Of a DNA stretch of 64,000 nucleotides, positions 33,181 through 42,472 are shown piece by piece (position 1 is the stretch's first letter; every line of letters begins with the position of its first letter). The notes beneath the pieces were generated by a model. It was not told where the DNA came from. It saw only the letters and a list, made by a program, of their open reading frames with translations, and did not search any database. The stretch covers positions 1-64,000 of the forward strand of contig NZ_JBEXAE010000003.1 in NCBI RefSeq assembly GCF_040566695.1, in the 5' to 3' direction. The position numbers and the translations under genes are program-made. This stretch comes from Sediminicola arcticus. Its GTDB lineage: Bacteria; Bacteroidota; Bacteroidia; Flavobacteriales; Flavobacteriaceae.

Positions 33181-33513
33181 ATGAACATGAACGATTTGAA
33201 AAACTCTAAGGCTCCCGTTTCTACGGTTACCATTAATAAAAATGAGTTTGACGCTAACACAGGCAATATTTATGAAGCTATTTCCATCGTTTCCAAAAGA
33301 GCGATTCAGATCAACTCTGAAATTAAAAAGGAGTTGTTGGAAAAATTAGAAGAGTTTGCTACTTACAGCGATAGCTTGGATGAAGTTTTTGAAAATAAGG
33401 AGCAAATAGAAGTATCCAAATTCTACGAGAAACTTCCAAAGCCTCATGCTTTAGCGGTTGTGGAATGGTTGGAAGATAAAATTTACTACAGGAACACAGA
33501 AAAGGACGTTTAA
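33181..33513 (+). CDS. rpoZ: RNA polymerase omega subunit (Rpb6-like)
   Basis: A 110-residue protein of the omega/Rpb6 family that stabilises the RNA polymerase beta' subunit. The diagnostic part is NIYEAISIVSKRAIQINSEIK (about residues 29-49), here written as a pattern: N-x-Y-E-A, then RA-x-Q-I. The acidic middle and the C-terminal helix (ALAVVEWLEDKI) are common in Bacteroidota versions, which are longer than the Proteobacterial protein. It lies 13 bases after bamD and three bases before coaBC, so it is internal to an operon. I see no separate promoter. Confidence 0.88.
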   Translation: MNMNDLKNSKAPVSTVTINKNEFDANTGNIYEAISIVSKRAIQINSEIKKELLEKLEEFATYSDSLDEVFENKEQIEVSKFYEKLPKPHALAVVEWLEDKIYYRNTEKDV

Positions 33514-33516
33514 GTC

Positions 33517-34722
33517 ATGTTAGGCGGTAAAAATATCCTTCTAGGAATCACCGGAGGTATAGCCGCGTATAAGACAACATTTCTTGTTCGTTTATTAATA
33601 AAAGCTGGCGCCAACGTTAAAGTCATTTTAACGGATAGCGCTAGCTCTTTTGTTTCTCCATTAACACTTGCTACTTTATCTAAGAATCCTGTGCTGTCCT
33701 CTTTTGTTCAGGATGACGGAGGAGGCATCGCTTGGAACAATCACGTAGAGCTAGGTCTCTGGGCAGATTTGATGCTTGTTGCCCCTGCCACTGCTAATAC
33801 CTTGTCGAAAATGGCAAACGGTACATGTGACAACTTGCTTCTAGCCACATATTTATCGGCAAAATGTCCAGTTTTGTTTGCTCCTGCGATGGATTTGGAC
33901 ATGTACAAACACCCTTCATCTGTAGCTTCTTTTGAGAAGTTGCAAACCTATGGCAATATCATGATTCCGGCTACCGCTGGTGAGTTGGCTAGTGGACTGC
34001 ATGGTGAAGGCCGTATGGCAGAACCGGAAGATATTCTTGCTTTTTTGAAAGAATATATAGCTAGTGGTTTGCCATTGAAAGGAAAAAAAGTTTTGATCAC
34101 CGCTGGCCCAACCTATGAGGCAATAGATCCTGTTAGGTTTATAGGCAACCACTCTTCAGGATTGATGGGATTTGAATTGGCCAATGCCGCTGCCCTCAAA
34201 GGTGCTGAGGTTATTTTAATTTCTGGACCGTCAGCGTTAAATGTCCAAAACGACAAAATCAGCCTTGTCCGAGTTGTTACTGCTGATCAAATGTATGATG
34301 CGGTACATGCCCATTATGGGCTAATGGATATTGTTATTTGTGCCGCGGCGGTTTCTGATTATAGGCCCAAAAAGGCCGTAGCTCAAAAGATTAAGAAAAA
34401 AGAGGACAGTCTTACCTTGGAACTGGTCAAAAACAGAGATATTTTGTTGTCTCTGGGGGAGCAAAAGAAAAATCAATATCTGGTTGGCTTTGCCCTTGAA
34501 ACAGAAAATGAGCTCCAAAATGCAAAGGGTAAATTGACTAAAAAGCACTTGGATGCCATCGTATTGAACTCTTTGAACGATACTGGTGCCGGTTTTGGAA
34601 AAACCACCAATAAAATTTCATTTATAGATAAGAATTTAGGTATTAAAACGTTTGGGTTAAAGACCAAGGCCGAGGTAGCTTTGGACATAATGAATGAAAT
34701 AATTAATAGACTCCATGTATAG
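33517..34722 (+). CDS. coaBC: Phosphopantothenoylcysteine decarboxylase / phosphopantothenate-cysteine ligase
   Basis: CoaBC (Dfp), 401 residues, performs two consecutive steps of coenzyme A synthesis. The N-terminal flavin-dependent CoaC half (about 1-185) has GITGGIAAYKT, the catalytic-His stretch NHVELGLWADLMLVAPATANT, and AMDLDMYKHPS. The C-terminal CoaB half (about 188-401) begins VLITAGPTYEAIDPVRFIGNHSSG. Both halves are complete. It starts three bases after rpoZ and overlaps porD by 8 bases. The last CoA step, coaE, is at 40.2 kb. Confidence 0.96.
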   Translation: MLGGKNILLGITGGIAAYKTTFLVRLLIKAGANVKVILTDSASSFVSPLTLATLSKNPVLSSFVQDDGGGIAWNNHVELGLWADLMLVAPATANTLSKMANGTCDNLLLATYLSAKCPVLFAPAMDLDMYKHPSSVASFEKLQTYGNIMIPATAGELASGLHGEGRMAEPEDILAFLKEYIASGLPLKGKKVLITAGPTYEAIDPVRFIGNHSSGLMGFELANAAALKGAEVILISGPSALNVQNDKISLVRVVTADQMYDAVHAHYGLMDIVICAAAVSDYRPKKAVAQKIKKKEDSLTLELVKNRDILLSLGEQKKNQYLVGFALETENELQNAKGKLTKKHLDAIVLNSLNDTGAGFGKTTNKISFIDKNLGIKTFGLKTKAEVALDIMNEIINRLHV

Positions 34723-35605
34723 GCTCTTGCTTGCTATTTGTTGTACACTATGTTCCATTTCTTTGTATGCCCAAGAAATTAATTGTACGGTTACCATAAA
34801 TTCAGATCAAGTAGGTCAAACTAATCAACAGATATTTAAAACTTTGGAGCGTTCTTTGAACGATTTTGTCAATAAAAGCAAATGGACCAATAAGGTTTAT
34901 AAGGAACGAGAGCGAGTAAATACAAGGATTTTTATTACCGTTTCCGAGTTCGAATCCAACAGGTTTAAGGCGAGTATACAGCTGCAATCTTCAAGACCTG
35001 TATTTAATACATCCTATGAAAGTCCAGTATTTAATTACAAGGACAACCAATTCAATTTTGAATATATAGAATTTCAGCCTTTGGTATACAATGAAAATGT
35101 ATTTGATTCCAATTTGGTGGGCGTAGTGGCTTATTATGTATATGTAATGCTAGGTCTGGATGCCGATACGTTTGCTTTAGAGGGAGGAAATGAATTTTAT
35201 AGGAAGGCCCAAAATATAGTTACACAAGCCCAAGGAAGTAGTTTTACGGGTTGGAGTCAATCTTCTAGCGATAGAACTCGCTTTGAATTGGTAGATAACC
35301 TATTATCCAATACGTTTAGGGAATATCGTATAGCAATGTATAATTATCATAGGAAAGGACTTGATATCTTGGCAGATAATAACAGTACTGGGAAACAAGT
35401 TATTGCAGGAACTATGCGTTTAATGGAGACCATGGTGAAGCGACGTCCAAATGCTTTTTTAATCCAAACATTTTTTGATGCCAAATCTGAAGAGATTAGG
35501 GATATCTTTTCTGATGGTCCAAAAATGGATATTGTTCAGCTCAGAGAGACCCTAGCGAGGATTGCTCCTTTTTATTCCAATACATGGAATGAAATAAAAT
35601 ATTGA
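34715..35605 (+). CDS. DUF4835 family protein, PorD-like (type IX secretion/gliding)
   Basis: A 296-residue exported protein of the DUF4835 family, which includes PorD, a protein linked to type IX secretion in Porphyromonas. The signal peptide (about residues 1-19, ending LYAQ) is followed by EINCTVTINSDQVG, NDQFNFEYIEFQPLVYNE-like segments and LVGVVAYYVYVMLGLDADTF. Its start lies inside the end of coaBC. The coaBC-porD-recN order is conserved in flavobacteria as far as I know. Its direct role in secretion is poorly defined. A second type IX-related gene (PorP/SprF) is at 55 kb. Confidence 0.85.
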   Translation: MYRLLLAICCTLCSISLYAQEINCTVTINSDQVGQTNQQIFKTLERSLNDFVNKSKWTNKVYKERERVNTRIFITVSEFESNRFKASIQLQSSRPVFNTSYESPVFNYKDNQFNFEYIEFQPLVYNENVFDSNLVGVVAYYVYVMLGLDADTFALEGGNEFYRKAQNIVTQAQGSSFTGWSQSSSDRTRFELVDNLLSNTFREYRIAMYNYHRKGLDILADNNSTGKQVIAGTMRLMETMVKRRPNAFLIQTFFDAKSEEIRDIFSDGPKMDIVQLRETLARIAPFYSNTWNEIKY

Positions 35606-35662
35606 CCTCCATTTTTTTCCAGTGGAATATCAATTATCTTTACGGCAATAATCGATTCAATC

Positions 35663-37315
35663 TTGCTTACAAACATCTCAATTAAAAATTACGCATTAAT
35701 AGACCATTTAAACGTTTCGTTTACCAATGGCTTAACTATCATTACCGGAGAAACAGGCGCAGGTAAGTCGATCTTATTAGGTGGCCTGTCTTTAGTTTTG
35801 GGCAAAAGAGCAGATCTGTCCTCCTTAAAGAATAAGGATTCCAAATGTATAGTAGAGGCAGAATTTGAAATAGGAAAATACCATCTAGCGCCATTTTTTA
35901 AAGAAAAGGAACTAGATTACGATTCTAAAACTATCTTGAGAAGGGAAATATTACCTAGTGGAAAATCTAGAGCCTTTGTCAATGATACCCCAGTAACCTT
36001 GGATATCTTGTCCTACTTGGGCGATTGTTTGATAGACGTACATTCTCAGCACCAAACGATGCAGATGACCGAGGATGATTTTCAATTGAAGGTTATTGAT
36101 GCACTTGCGGATAATGGCAATATTTTGACTGACTTTGGAATAAAGCGTTCTCACTATCTAGAAACTGTAAAGGAATTAAAAAAGTTACTCGATTTTCAGG
36201 AAAATAGCACCAAGGAGCATGAATACAATAGCTTTCTTTTAAAGGAATTAGAATCGGCTACACTCAAGATTGGCATCCAAGAAGAATTGGAAGAACAGTA
36301 TGAACAATTGAGCAATGTTGAGACCATAACGGAATATTTATCAAAAGGGAACCAATTACTAAATGACGAACAGATAGGAATAGTTACCATTCTTACAGAA
36401 TTAAAGCAGATATCCAATAAGTTATCTGGCTTCGGCACACAGTTTATAGCTACTAATGAACGTATTCAGTCGGTTTTTATAGAAATGGACGACATCTCTG
36501 CGGAACTGCAGAACTTTTTTGACAATGTTGAGGCTAATCCCCAATTATTGGAAGAGATCAATGGAAAGCTTCAATTATTGTACGATCTATTGAAAAAACA
36601 TAGTGCCCAAGATATATCTGATTTGATAGAGATAAAAGAGGATTTGGCTCAAAAGGTGGACGCAACCGAAAATGTTGGAGCTGCCATTAAATCAAAACAA
36701 GCCCAATTATCTAATCAGGATAAGGAACTAGAAGCTATAGCCGTAACCCTCAGAAAGCGTAGGGAAAAGGTTGTGCCTTTACTTAAAAAGCAGTTGGAGG
36801 AAATGCTGGTTTCTTTGGGAATGCCTAGCGCAACCTTTAAAATAGAGATACATCCCGCCACAACCTTTGGAAAAAAAGGGAAGGATACGTTAGTATTTCT
36901 CTTTTCGGCAAATAAAGGAACAGATTTTGGTCCTTTGAAAAAAGTGGCATCAGGAGGGGAGTTGTCACGGATTATGCTGACAATTAAATCTATATTAGCA
37001 AAATACGAGCAATTGCCTACCATGATGTTCGATGAAATTGACACAGGGGTTTCCGGTGAAATTTCTTCAAGAATGGGAGACATAATGAAAGAAATGAGCC
37101 AAGGGATGCAAATCTTTTCCATTACACATTTACCCCAGGTGGCTTCCAAAGGCGATCATCATTTTAAGGTGTACAAAGAAGAAGATAATTTGGAAACCCA
37201 TACTAATATGAAAAAATTAGACCAAGAGGAGCGGGTAGCGGAATTAGCAGAGATGCTTGGAGGAAAAGCTATGTCCGATTCTGCGATTGCACATGCAAGA
37301 GAGCTATTGAATTAA
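35663..37315 (+). CDS. recN: DNA repair protein RecN
   Basis: RecN, 550 residues, an SMC-like ATPase acting early in double-strand-break repair. The Walker A motif GETGAGKSIL is at about residues 30-39. Long coiled-coil arms (about 150-370) follow, and the ABC signature ASGGELSRIML and Walker B MMFDEIDTGVSG lie in the C-terminal third. The reading frame starts with TTG at 35663, giving LTNISIKNYALIDHL, which matches the conserved RecN start; no ATG is available in the right place. It is separated from porD by 57 bases. Confidence 0.95.
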   Translation: MLTNISIKNYALIDHLNVSFTNGLTIITGETGAGKSILLGGLSLVLGKRADLSSLKNKDSKCIVEAEFEIGKYHLAPFFKEKELDYDSKTILRREILPSGKSRAFVNDTPVTLDILSYLGDCLIDVHSQHQTMQMTEDDFQLKVIDALADNGNILTDFGIKRSHYLETVKELKKLLDFQENSTKEHEYNSFLLKELESATLKIGIQEELEEQYEQLSNVETITEYLSKGNQLLNDEQIGIVTILTELKQISNKLSGFGTQFIATNERIQSVFIEMDDISAELQNFFDNVEANPQLLEEINGKLQLLYDLLKKHSAQDISDLIEIKEDLAQKVDATENVGAAIKSKQAQLSNQDKELEAIAVTLRKRREKVVPLLKKQLEEMLVSLGMPSATFKIEIHPATTFGKKGKDTLVFLFSANKGTDFGPLKKVASGGELSRIMLTIKSILAKYEQLPTMMFDEIDTGVSGEISSRMGDIMKEMSQGMQIFSITHLPQVASKGDHHFKVYKEEDNLETHTNMKKLDQEERVAELAEMLGGKAMSDSAIAHARELLN

Positions 37316-37334
37316 CTTATTTTAAATATCTTTG
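37307..37334 (+). promoter_or_regulatory. Promoter of fabI (TTG-N17-TATCTTTG)
   Basis: TTG at 37307-37309 (inside the last codons of recN), 17 bases, then TATCTTTG at 37327-37334. It is an exact flavobacterial promoter match 33 bases before the fabI start. Confidence 0.72.
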
Positions 37335-37367
37335 AAACAAATAACAACCTAAGAAAACTGTTTACAC

Positions 37368-38180
37368 ATGTCATATAACTTATTAAAAGGTAAAAAAGGA
37401 ATTATTTTTGGAGCTTTGGATGAAAATTCAATAGCTTGGAAAACAGCTGAGAGAGTTCACGCTGAAGGTGGTACGTTCGTTTTAACCAATGCACCCATTG
37501 CGATGAGAATGGGACAAATCAACGAACTTGCCAAAAAAACCGGTTCTGAAATTGTTCCTGCAGATGCTACTAGTGAAGAGGATTTACAGAATTTAGTTGA
37601 AAAATCTGTTGAAATTCTTGGAGGAAAAATTGATTTCGTTTTGCATTCCATCGGAATGTCTGTCAATGTTAGAAAGGGACGGGCTTATACAGATGAAAAA
37701 TATGATTTTACAGCAAAAGGTTGGGACGTTTCAGCGCTATCCTTTCATAAAGTAATGCAAACCTTGTATAAGGCCGATGCTATGAACGAGTGGGGTAGTA
37801 TTGTAGCTTTGACCTATATGGCAGCTCAAAGAACCTTCCCAGATTATAATGATATGGCAGACAATAAGGCTTATTTGGAGTCAGTGGCACGTAGTTTTGG
37901 TTATTTCTTTGGAAAAGAAAAGAAAGTAAGGGTAAATACCATTTCGCAATCACCAACACCTACAACAGCAGGACAAGGCGTTAAAGGGTTCGATGGTTTT
38001 ATCAACTATGCTGAAAAAATGTCACCGTTAGGGAATGCAACTGCTCAAGACTGTGCAGATTACACCGTCTCTTTATTTTCTGATTTGACCAAGAAAGTGA
38101 CCATGCAAAATTTATTTCATGATGGTGGCTTTTCAAATACAGGTGTAAGTCAAGAAGTTATTGAGGAATTTACTAAGTAA
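37368..38180 (+). CDS. fabI: Enoyl-[acyl-carrier-protein] reductase [NADH]
   Basis: FabI, 270 residues, catalyses the last reduction in each cycle of fatty-acid elongation. It is a short-chain dehydrogenase with the atypical FabI cofactor start (GIIFGALDENSIAWKTA) and the catalytic pair Tyr150/Tyr160 with Lys167 (Y-x6-K spacing from Tyr160). HSIGM around residues 93-97 is also typical. It has its own promoter overlapping the recN 3' end and a terminator after its stop, so it is expressed independently. FabI is the known target of triclosan, but the sequence alone says nothing about sensitivity. Confidence 0.95.
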   Translation: MSYNLLKGKKGIIFGALDENSIAWKTAERVHAEGGTFVLTNAPIAMRMGQINELAKKTGSEIVPADATSEEDLQNLVEKSVEILGGKIDFVLHSIGMSVNVRKGRAYTDEKYDFTAKGWDVSALSFHKVMQTLYKADAMNEWGSIVALTYMAAQRTFPDYNDMADNKAYLESVARSFGYFFGKEKKVRVNTISQSPTPTTAGQGVKGFDGFINYAEKMSPLGNATAQDCADYTVSLFSDLTKKVTMQNLFHDGGFSNTGVSQEVIEEFTK

Positions 38181-38201
38181 TATTGCATACATATATATAA
38201 G

Positions 38202-38229
38202 GCCATCCCGTTTAAAAGGATGGCTTTTT
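38202..38229 (+). terminator. Rho-independent terminator after fabI
   Basis: Arms GCCATCC (38202-38208) and GGATGGC (38218-38224), 9-base loop, followed by TTTTTA. It lies 21 bases past the fabI stop. Confidence 0.85.
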
Positions 38230-38248
38230 ATGTTTATAAAATAAAGAT

Positions 38249-39256
38249 ATGGATTTGTTCTTTTCCTTTATCGTTCCCGTTTATAACAGACCAAATGAAA
38301 TTAGGGAGCTGTTAGAAAGTATACTGTTACAAACGTATAGTGGCCCTTACGAGATTGTAATTGTAGAGGATGGCTCTACTATTAGTTCAGAAGAGGTGAT
38401 AATTTCATTTGAGTCCCAACTTCCTATAACGTATCTTCAAAAGGCAAATACCGGTCCTGGAGATTCTAGGAATTATGGAATGCGGAGAGCCAAAGGAAAT
38501 TATTTTATAGTTTTAGATTCAGATTGTATTCTGACACCAGAATATTTGGACATGGTCCATACCTCTTTAATGGCTGAATATGTAGACTGTTATGGCGGTC
38601 CTGATGCCGCTCATGAATCATTCTCGAAAGTGCAGAAGGCCATTAACTACGCTATGACCTCTGTATTAACAACAGGCGGGATTAGGGGTTCTAAAAAGGC
38701 TATTGATAAATTTCAGCCAAGAAGTTTTAATATGGGTATTTCCAAAAAAGCTTTTGATGCCACGGGCGGTTATGGGAACATACACCCAGGAGAAGATCCA
38801 GATCTTATCATACGTCTATGGGAACAGGGTTTCAATACTAAGCTTATCCCTGAAGCCTATGTATTTCATAAAAGGCGCATAGATTGGCATAAATTCTACA
38901 TCCAAGTTAATAAATTTGGGATGGTAAGGCCAATATTGAATAAATGGCATCTAGGTACAGCCAAAATAACCTATTGGTTTCCTACGCTTTTTTGTTTGGG
39001 ACTATTAGTGTCTGTAGTGTTTGCTATAATGGGAAGTTCAATAATGCTTTTTGTTTATATCCTTTATTTTTGTGTTCTTTTTATTGATTCCTTATTGAAA
39101 AATAAAGACATAGAAATAGCTATACTTTCTTTGGTGGCAGTGTCCATTCAATTTTATGGATACGGAAAGGGTTTCCTAGAGGCCACATTAAAATTAAATG
39201 CATCCCAAAAGAAACCTCAAGAAATTTTTCCAAATCTATTTTTTAAAATAAATTAA
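38249..39256 (+). CDS. Family 2 glycosyltransferase, membrane-attached
   Basis: A 335-residue glycosyltransferase of the GT-A fold, family GT2. The N-terminal FIVPVYNRPNEIRELLESI and VEDGST, and the DxD-type metal site DSD at residues 90-92, are typical. A later GGYGNIHPGEDPDLIIRLWEQG supplies the usual acceptor-site ED. Two hydrophobic helices (about 247-290) near the C-terminus would anchor it to the inner membrane. The sugar and acceptor are unknown. It starts after the fabI terminator and is followed after three bases by the YbbR-like gene. Confidence 0.9.
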   Translation: MDLFFSFIVPVYNRPNEIRELLESILLQTYSGPYEIVIVEDGSTISSEEVIISFESQLPITYLQKANTGPGDSRNYGMRRAKGNYFIVLDSDCILTPEYLDMVHTSLMAEYVDCYGGPDAAHESFSKVQKAINYAMTSVLTTGGIRGSKKAIDKFQPRSFNMGISKKAFDATGGYGNIHPGEDPDLIIRLWEQGFNTKLIPEAYVFHKRRIDWHKFYIQVNKFGMVRPILNKWHLGTAKITYWFPTLFCLGLLVSVVFAIMGSSIMLFVYILYFCVLFIDSLLKNKDIEIAILSLVAVSIQFYGYGKGFLEATLKLNASQKKPQEIFPNLFFKIN

Positions 39257-39259
39257 AGG

Positions 39260-40219
39260 GTGATAAAAAAAACGAATAACGGACTACAAAAACGAAAGAT
39301 AAAAATCTTTTCACTCTTCTTATTGTGTTCTGGATTGGCTTGGTTTGTAAGTAACTTAACGGAACAGTACACGAGCACATCATCGTTTAAATTGGAATAC
39401 ATAAATGTTCCAGACAGTTTACTTTTTAAAGGTTCCTCCAAAGATCAGCTCGAAGTAAAACTGAAATGTAGTGGTTTCCAGTTCTTACGCTTTAAATTCA
39501 CTCCAAAGGTGGTTCAGTTGGATTTGTCTTATATTAAAAAAAGGGGGGCAAAATTTTACTTACCACAAGAAGCTTGTGTTAAGCAAATAGAAGGCCAATT
39601 ACCATCATCTATTTCCTTGATAGATGTTGATAATCGGGATACCTTGTACTTCGCTCTTTATCGTCTATATTCAAAGACGGTGCCTGTAGTCTCCAGATTG
39701 AAAATAGATTATGCGCAAAATTATATGGTAGATGGTTCTCTAAAAATGGAACCTACAGAAGTAACACTTTCAGGACCTAAATATGAAATAGATACTATTA
39801 GAAATGTGCACACAAGAAATGCAATTTTAAAAGAGGTCACAGATGATTTTTCTAAGAAATTATCGATTGTAAAATCAAATAAATTAGTAAATACTAAGTA
39901 TTCTTCTTCAAAGGTTAAGATTACCGGTAAAGTAGCTCGATTTTCAGAAAAGATAATAGAAGTACCAGTAGAAGTGATAAACCTTGATGGGGATATGGAG
40001 ATCAAAACATTTCCCAATAAGATTTCTGTTCTTTGTAAGGGAAAAGTTGAAAGTTTAAAAAAAATAAAAGTAGCTGATTTCAGGGTAGTAGCTGATTTTA
40101 ATACGGTAAAAGAGACAAGATCTACAATGATTACTTTGAACTTGAAAAACAAGCCAGAAGGACTTTTTGACTGTAAGCTTTTAGAAAAGGAAGTAGAATA
40201 TATTTTAAATAAGCAATGA
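39260..40219 (+). CDS. YbbR-like domain protein
   Basis: A 319-residue protein with one N-terminal membrane helix (about residues 14-32) and an extracytoplasmic region that looks like two or three YbbR-like beta repeats (for example EVTLSGPKYEIDTIRNVHT and KVKITGKVARFSEK). In Firmicutes YbbR/CdaR proteins regulate the diadenylate cyclase CdaA, but no cyclase gene is next to this one. It begins with GTG at 39260 and ends in an ATGA overlap with coaE, so the two are coupled. A YbbR-coaE pairing is common in this family of bacteria. The role is uncertain. Confidence 0.78.
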   Translation: MIKKTNNGLQKRKIKIFSLFLLCSGLAWFVSNLTEQYTSTSSFKLEYINVPDSLLFKGSSKDQLEVKLKCSGFQFLRFKFTPKVVQLDLSYIKKRGAKFYLPQEACVKQIEGQLPSSISLIDVDNRDTLYFALYRLYSKTVPVVSRLKIDYAQNYMVDGSLKMEPTEVTLSGPKYEIDTIRNVHTRNAILKEVTDDFSKKLSIVKSNKLVNTKYSSSKVKITGKVARFSEKIIEVPVEVINLDGDMEIKTFPNKISVLCKGKVESLKKIKVADFRVVADFNTVKETRSTMITLNLKNKPEGLFDCKLLEKEVEYILNKQ

Positions 40220-40797
40220 AATTAATTGGATTGACGGGGGGAATTGGCAGTGGAAAATCGACTGTTGCAGAAATGTTTGCAACATTGGGAGTCCCTGTAT
40301 ATAATTCAGATGCCGAGGCTAAACTGCTTATGACCAATTCCAATCAAATAAAAAAAGCCATTGTTGAACTTTTTGGAAATAATGCATATGTTGAAGGTGT
40401 TTTGAACAGAGATTTAATATCTAAAAAAGTTTTTTTGGACAAAGGGCTATTAAATCATTTAAATGCCATTGTTCATCCAGCAGTTAGAGAACATTTTGAG
40501 TCTTGGGTCAAAAAACAAGATTATCCATATGTCATACAGGAAGCTGCTATTATTTTTGAAAATGGTATTCAAGATAGATATGACGCTATTGTTTTGGTAA
40601 CAGCCCCTAAAGAAACTAGACTAAAACGGGTGTTGGCGAGGGATAACGTTTCTGAAAAACAAGTATTGTCCAGAATGGACAACCAATGGGATGAAGCTGA
40701 TAAGATGGCACTTGCCACGTATACTATCAAAAATATCGACCTGGAGGAAACTAAGGGAAAAGTACAAGAGATTCACCAAATATTTCTTAAGGGATAG
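40216..40797 (+). CDS. coaE: Dephospho-CoA kinase
   Basis: CoaE, 193 residues, phosphorylates dephospho-CoA to complete coenzyme A synthesis. The P-loop GGIGSGKST is at residues 8-16, followed by VYNSDAEAK, the CoA-domain HPAVREHF and the lid region ETRLKRVLARD. The start overlaps the YbbR-like stop. The two-component genes follow after an 85-base gap. Together with coaBC this covers three enzymatic steps of the pathway, in two separate operons about 5.5 kb apart. Confidence 0.95.
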   Translation: MKLIGLTGGIGSGKSTVAEMFATLGVPVYNSDAEAKLLMTNSNQIKKAIVELFGNNAYVEGVLNRDLISKKVFLDKGLLNHLNAIVHPAVREHFESWVKKQDYPYVIQEAAIIFENGIQDRYDAIVLVTAPKETRLKRVLARDNVSEKQVLSRMDNQWDEADKMALATYTIKNIDLEETKGKVQEIHQIFLKG

Positions 40798-40814
40798 GGC
40801 TTATGGAATAAATT

Positions 40815-40851
40815 TTAACATTTTTGTTAAGGTTAGGTTAAACGTACAATC
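40815..40851. promoter_or_regulatory. Repeat cluster in the two-component promoter region
   Basis: TTAACA-TTTT-TGTTAA (40815-40830) is a perfect inverted repeat. The right half continues into a run of GTTA units (TGTTAAGGTTAGGTTAAACG). OmpR/PhoB-type regulators usually bind direct repeats of about 10-11 bases, so autoregulation by the downstream response regulator is possible. This is inference from position. Confidence 0.4.
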
Positions 40852-40882
40852 CACTAAATGTTAAATTTCTAATTTTACGCCA

Positions 40883-42463
40883 ATGAACAAGAAGTTATTC
40901 GTACTGCTTGTTATCCTGATGAGTCTTTCCCTTGTGGGCATTATTTTTGTTCAAGGATATTGGATAAAGAAATCAGTAGATGATAAAGAGGAGCAGTTTT
41001 CAAATGCGGTTTCTGAGGTTTTAACCAAAGCGACAGAGAAGATAGAGGATAGGGAGGTAAAGGACTACTCGGACCGGTATGTGAACCTTAAAGACAGTCT
41101 AGGTAAGCCCAAGGATTCACATTTTAGGAATTTCTTTTTTGTAGATAGGGATGTAAATTCCAATGAAGTACTCTTTTACTCTCATGGAATTTTAGAAGAG
41201 GATTATAATGTTGCATCAACGTTCTTTGACAATGACATAGGTACAGATAGTACAACTCTAAAAAATTTCACGAGTAAACGCACAAAAACAATATTCAGGG
41301 AAGATTATGGTCTAGATGGTAAAGGATTTAAATTAAGCCCTGTTCAAACTTTGGAGAAAATTGGAGGTCTTTCCTCAATTGAGAAGGCCCAATTTGATGA
41401 TGTTTTTAGGGAATATGCTAAAACTGTTCCCATACATAAAAGGGTGTCCAAACAAGAAATAGAATTGATTTTAGAGAGGGAGCTTCACAACCGAGGAATA
41501 GACATAGATTATGAATATGGTGTGTACAGTAAAGGGCTTCCAACTAAAGTTAGGTCAAGGAAATTCAAGTTTGTAGGGAGCACCTTGTATGAGGCACCCA
41601 TATTTGGTGATAGTGAAGGCGCGACAGATTTTTCACTTTTGATTTCATTTCCTAAAAAGAAAAAGTTCTTGATCAGTTCAATTCTTGGAATGGCGATCTT
41701 ATCCTTAGTGTTTACCTTGGTTATAGTAGTGGCATATTCAAGTGCTATATATCAATTAATAAAACAAAAACAGATCTCTGAGATCAAGACAGATTTTATT
41801 AATAATATGACGCATGAGTTCAAGACCCCTATTGCTACTATTAATTTGGCCGTTGAGGCTATCAAAAATCCCAAAATAATAGATGATAAGGAAAAGGTTT
41901 TGCGCTATCTTCAGATGATAAGGGATGAGAATAAAAGGATGCATGCCCAGGTAGAGAATGTACTAAGAATTTCAAAACTGGAAAAAAATCAGTTGGATAT
42001 TAGCAAGGACAGAAACGATGCCCATGAAATTATCGAGGATGCAATTACCCATGTAGAGCTGATCGTAGGTGATAGGGGTGGTTATATAAAAACCCATTTG
42101 AATGCGGAAAGGTCTGATATCTTGGCAAATGACATGCACTTTACCAATGTTATTGTAAATATTTTGGATAATGCCATTAAATATTCACCAGATGCACCAA
42201 AAATTGATGTGTTTACGGAATTGGCAAAGAATTATATAGTGATAAAGATTCAGGACCAAGGTTCAGGAATGAGCAAAGTGGTGCTAAAAAAGGTATTTGA
42301 AAAATTTTATAGGGAACATACGGGCGATATACACAACGTAAAAGGCCACGGTCTTGGGTTAGCCTATGTTAAAAGAATAGTTGAAGATCATCAAGGTGAG
42401 GTATATGCAGAAAGTGAAAGAGGTAAAGGAAGCACTTTCTATATAAAACTACCTTTAATTTAA
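40883..42463 (+). CDS. Sensor histidine kinase
   Basis: A 526-residue membrane sensor kinase. Two membrane helices (about residues 5-25 and 262-286) flank an extracytoplasmic domain of about 230 residues with no family I recognise. The HisKA domain has His311 in NMTHEFKTPIATI as phosphorylation site. The ATPase domain shows NVIVNILDNAIKYS (N box), DQGSGM (G1) and GHGLGLAYVKRI (G2). The response regulator gene is 9 bases downstream, so the two form one operon. The general layout resembles the RprX/RprY systems of Bacteroides, but the signal is unknown. Confidence 0.94.
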   Translation: MNKKLFVLLVILMSLSLVGIIFVQGYWIKKSVDDKEEQFSNAVSEVLTKATEKIEDREVKDYSDRYVNLKDSLGKPKDSHFRNFFFVDRDVNSNEVLFYSHGILEEDYNVASTFFDNDIGTDSTTLKNFTSKRTKTIFREDYGLDGKGFKLSPVQTLEKIGGLSSIEKAQFDDVFREYAKTVPIHKRVSKQEIELILERELHNRGIDIDYEYGVYSKGLPTKVRSRKFKFVGSTLYEAPIFGDSEGATDFSLLISFPKKKKFLISSILGMAILSLVFTLVIVVAYSSAIYQLIKQKQISEIKTDFINNMTHEFKTPIATINLAVEAIKNPKIIDDKEKVLRYLQMIRDENKRMHAQVENVLRISKLEKNQLDISKDRNDAHEIIEDAITHVELIVGDRGGYIKTHLNAERSDILANDMHFTNVIVNILDNAIKYSPDAPKIDVFTELAKNYIVIKIQDQGSGMSKVVLKKVFEKFYREHTGDIHNVKGHGLGLAYVKRIVEDHQGEVYAESERGKGSTFYIKLPLI

Positions 42464-42472
42464 AAAATAGAT

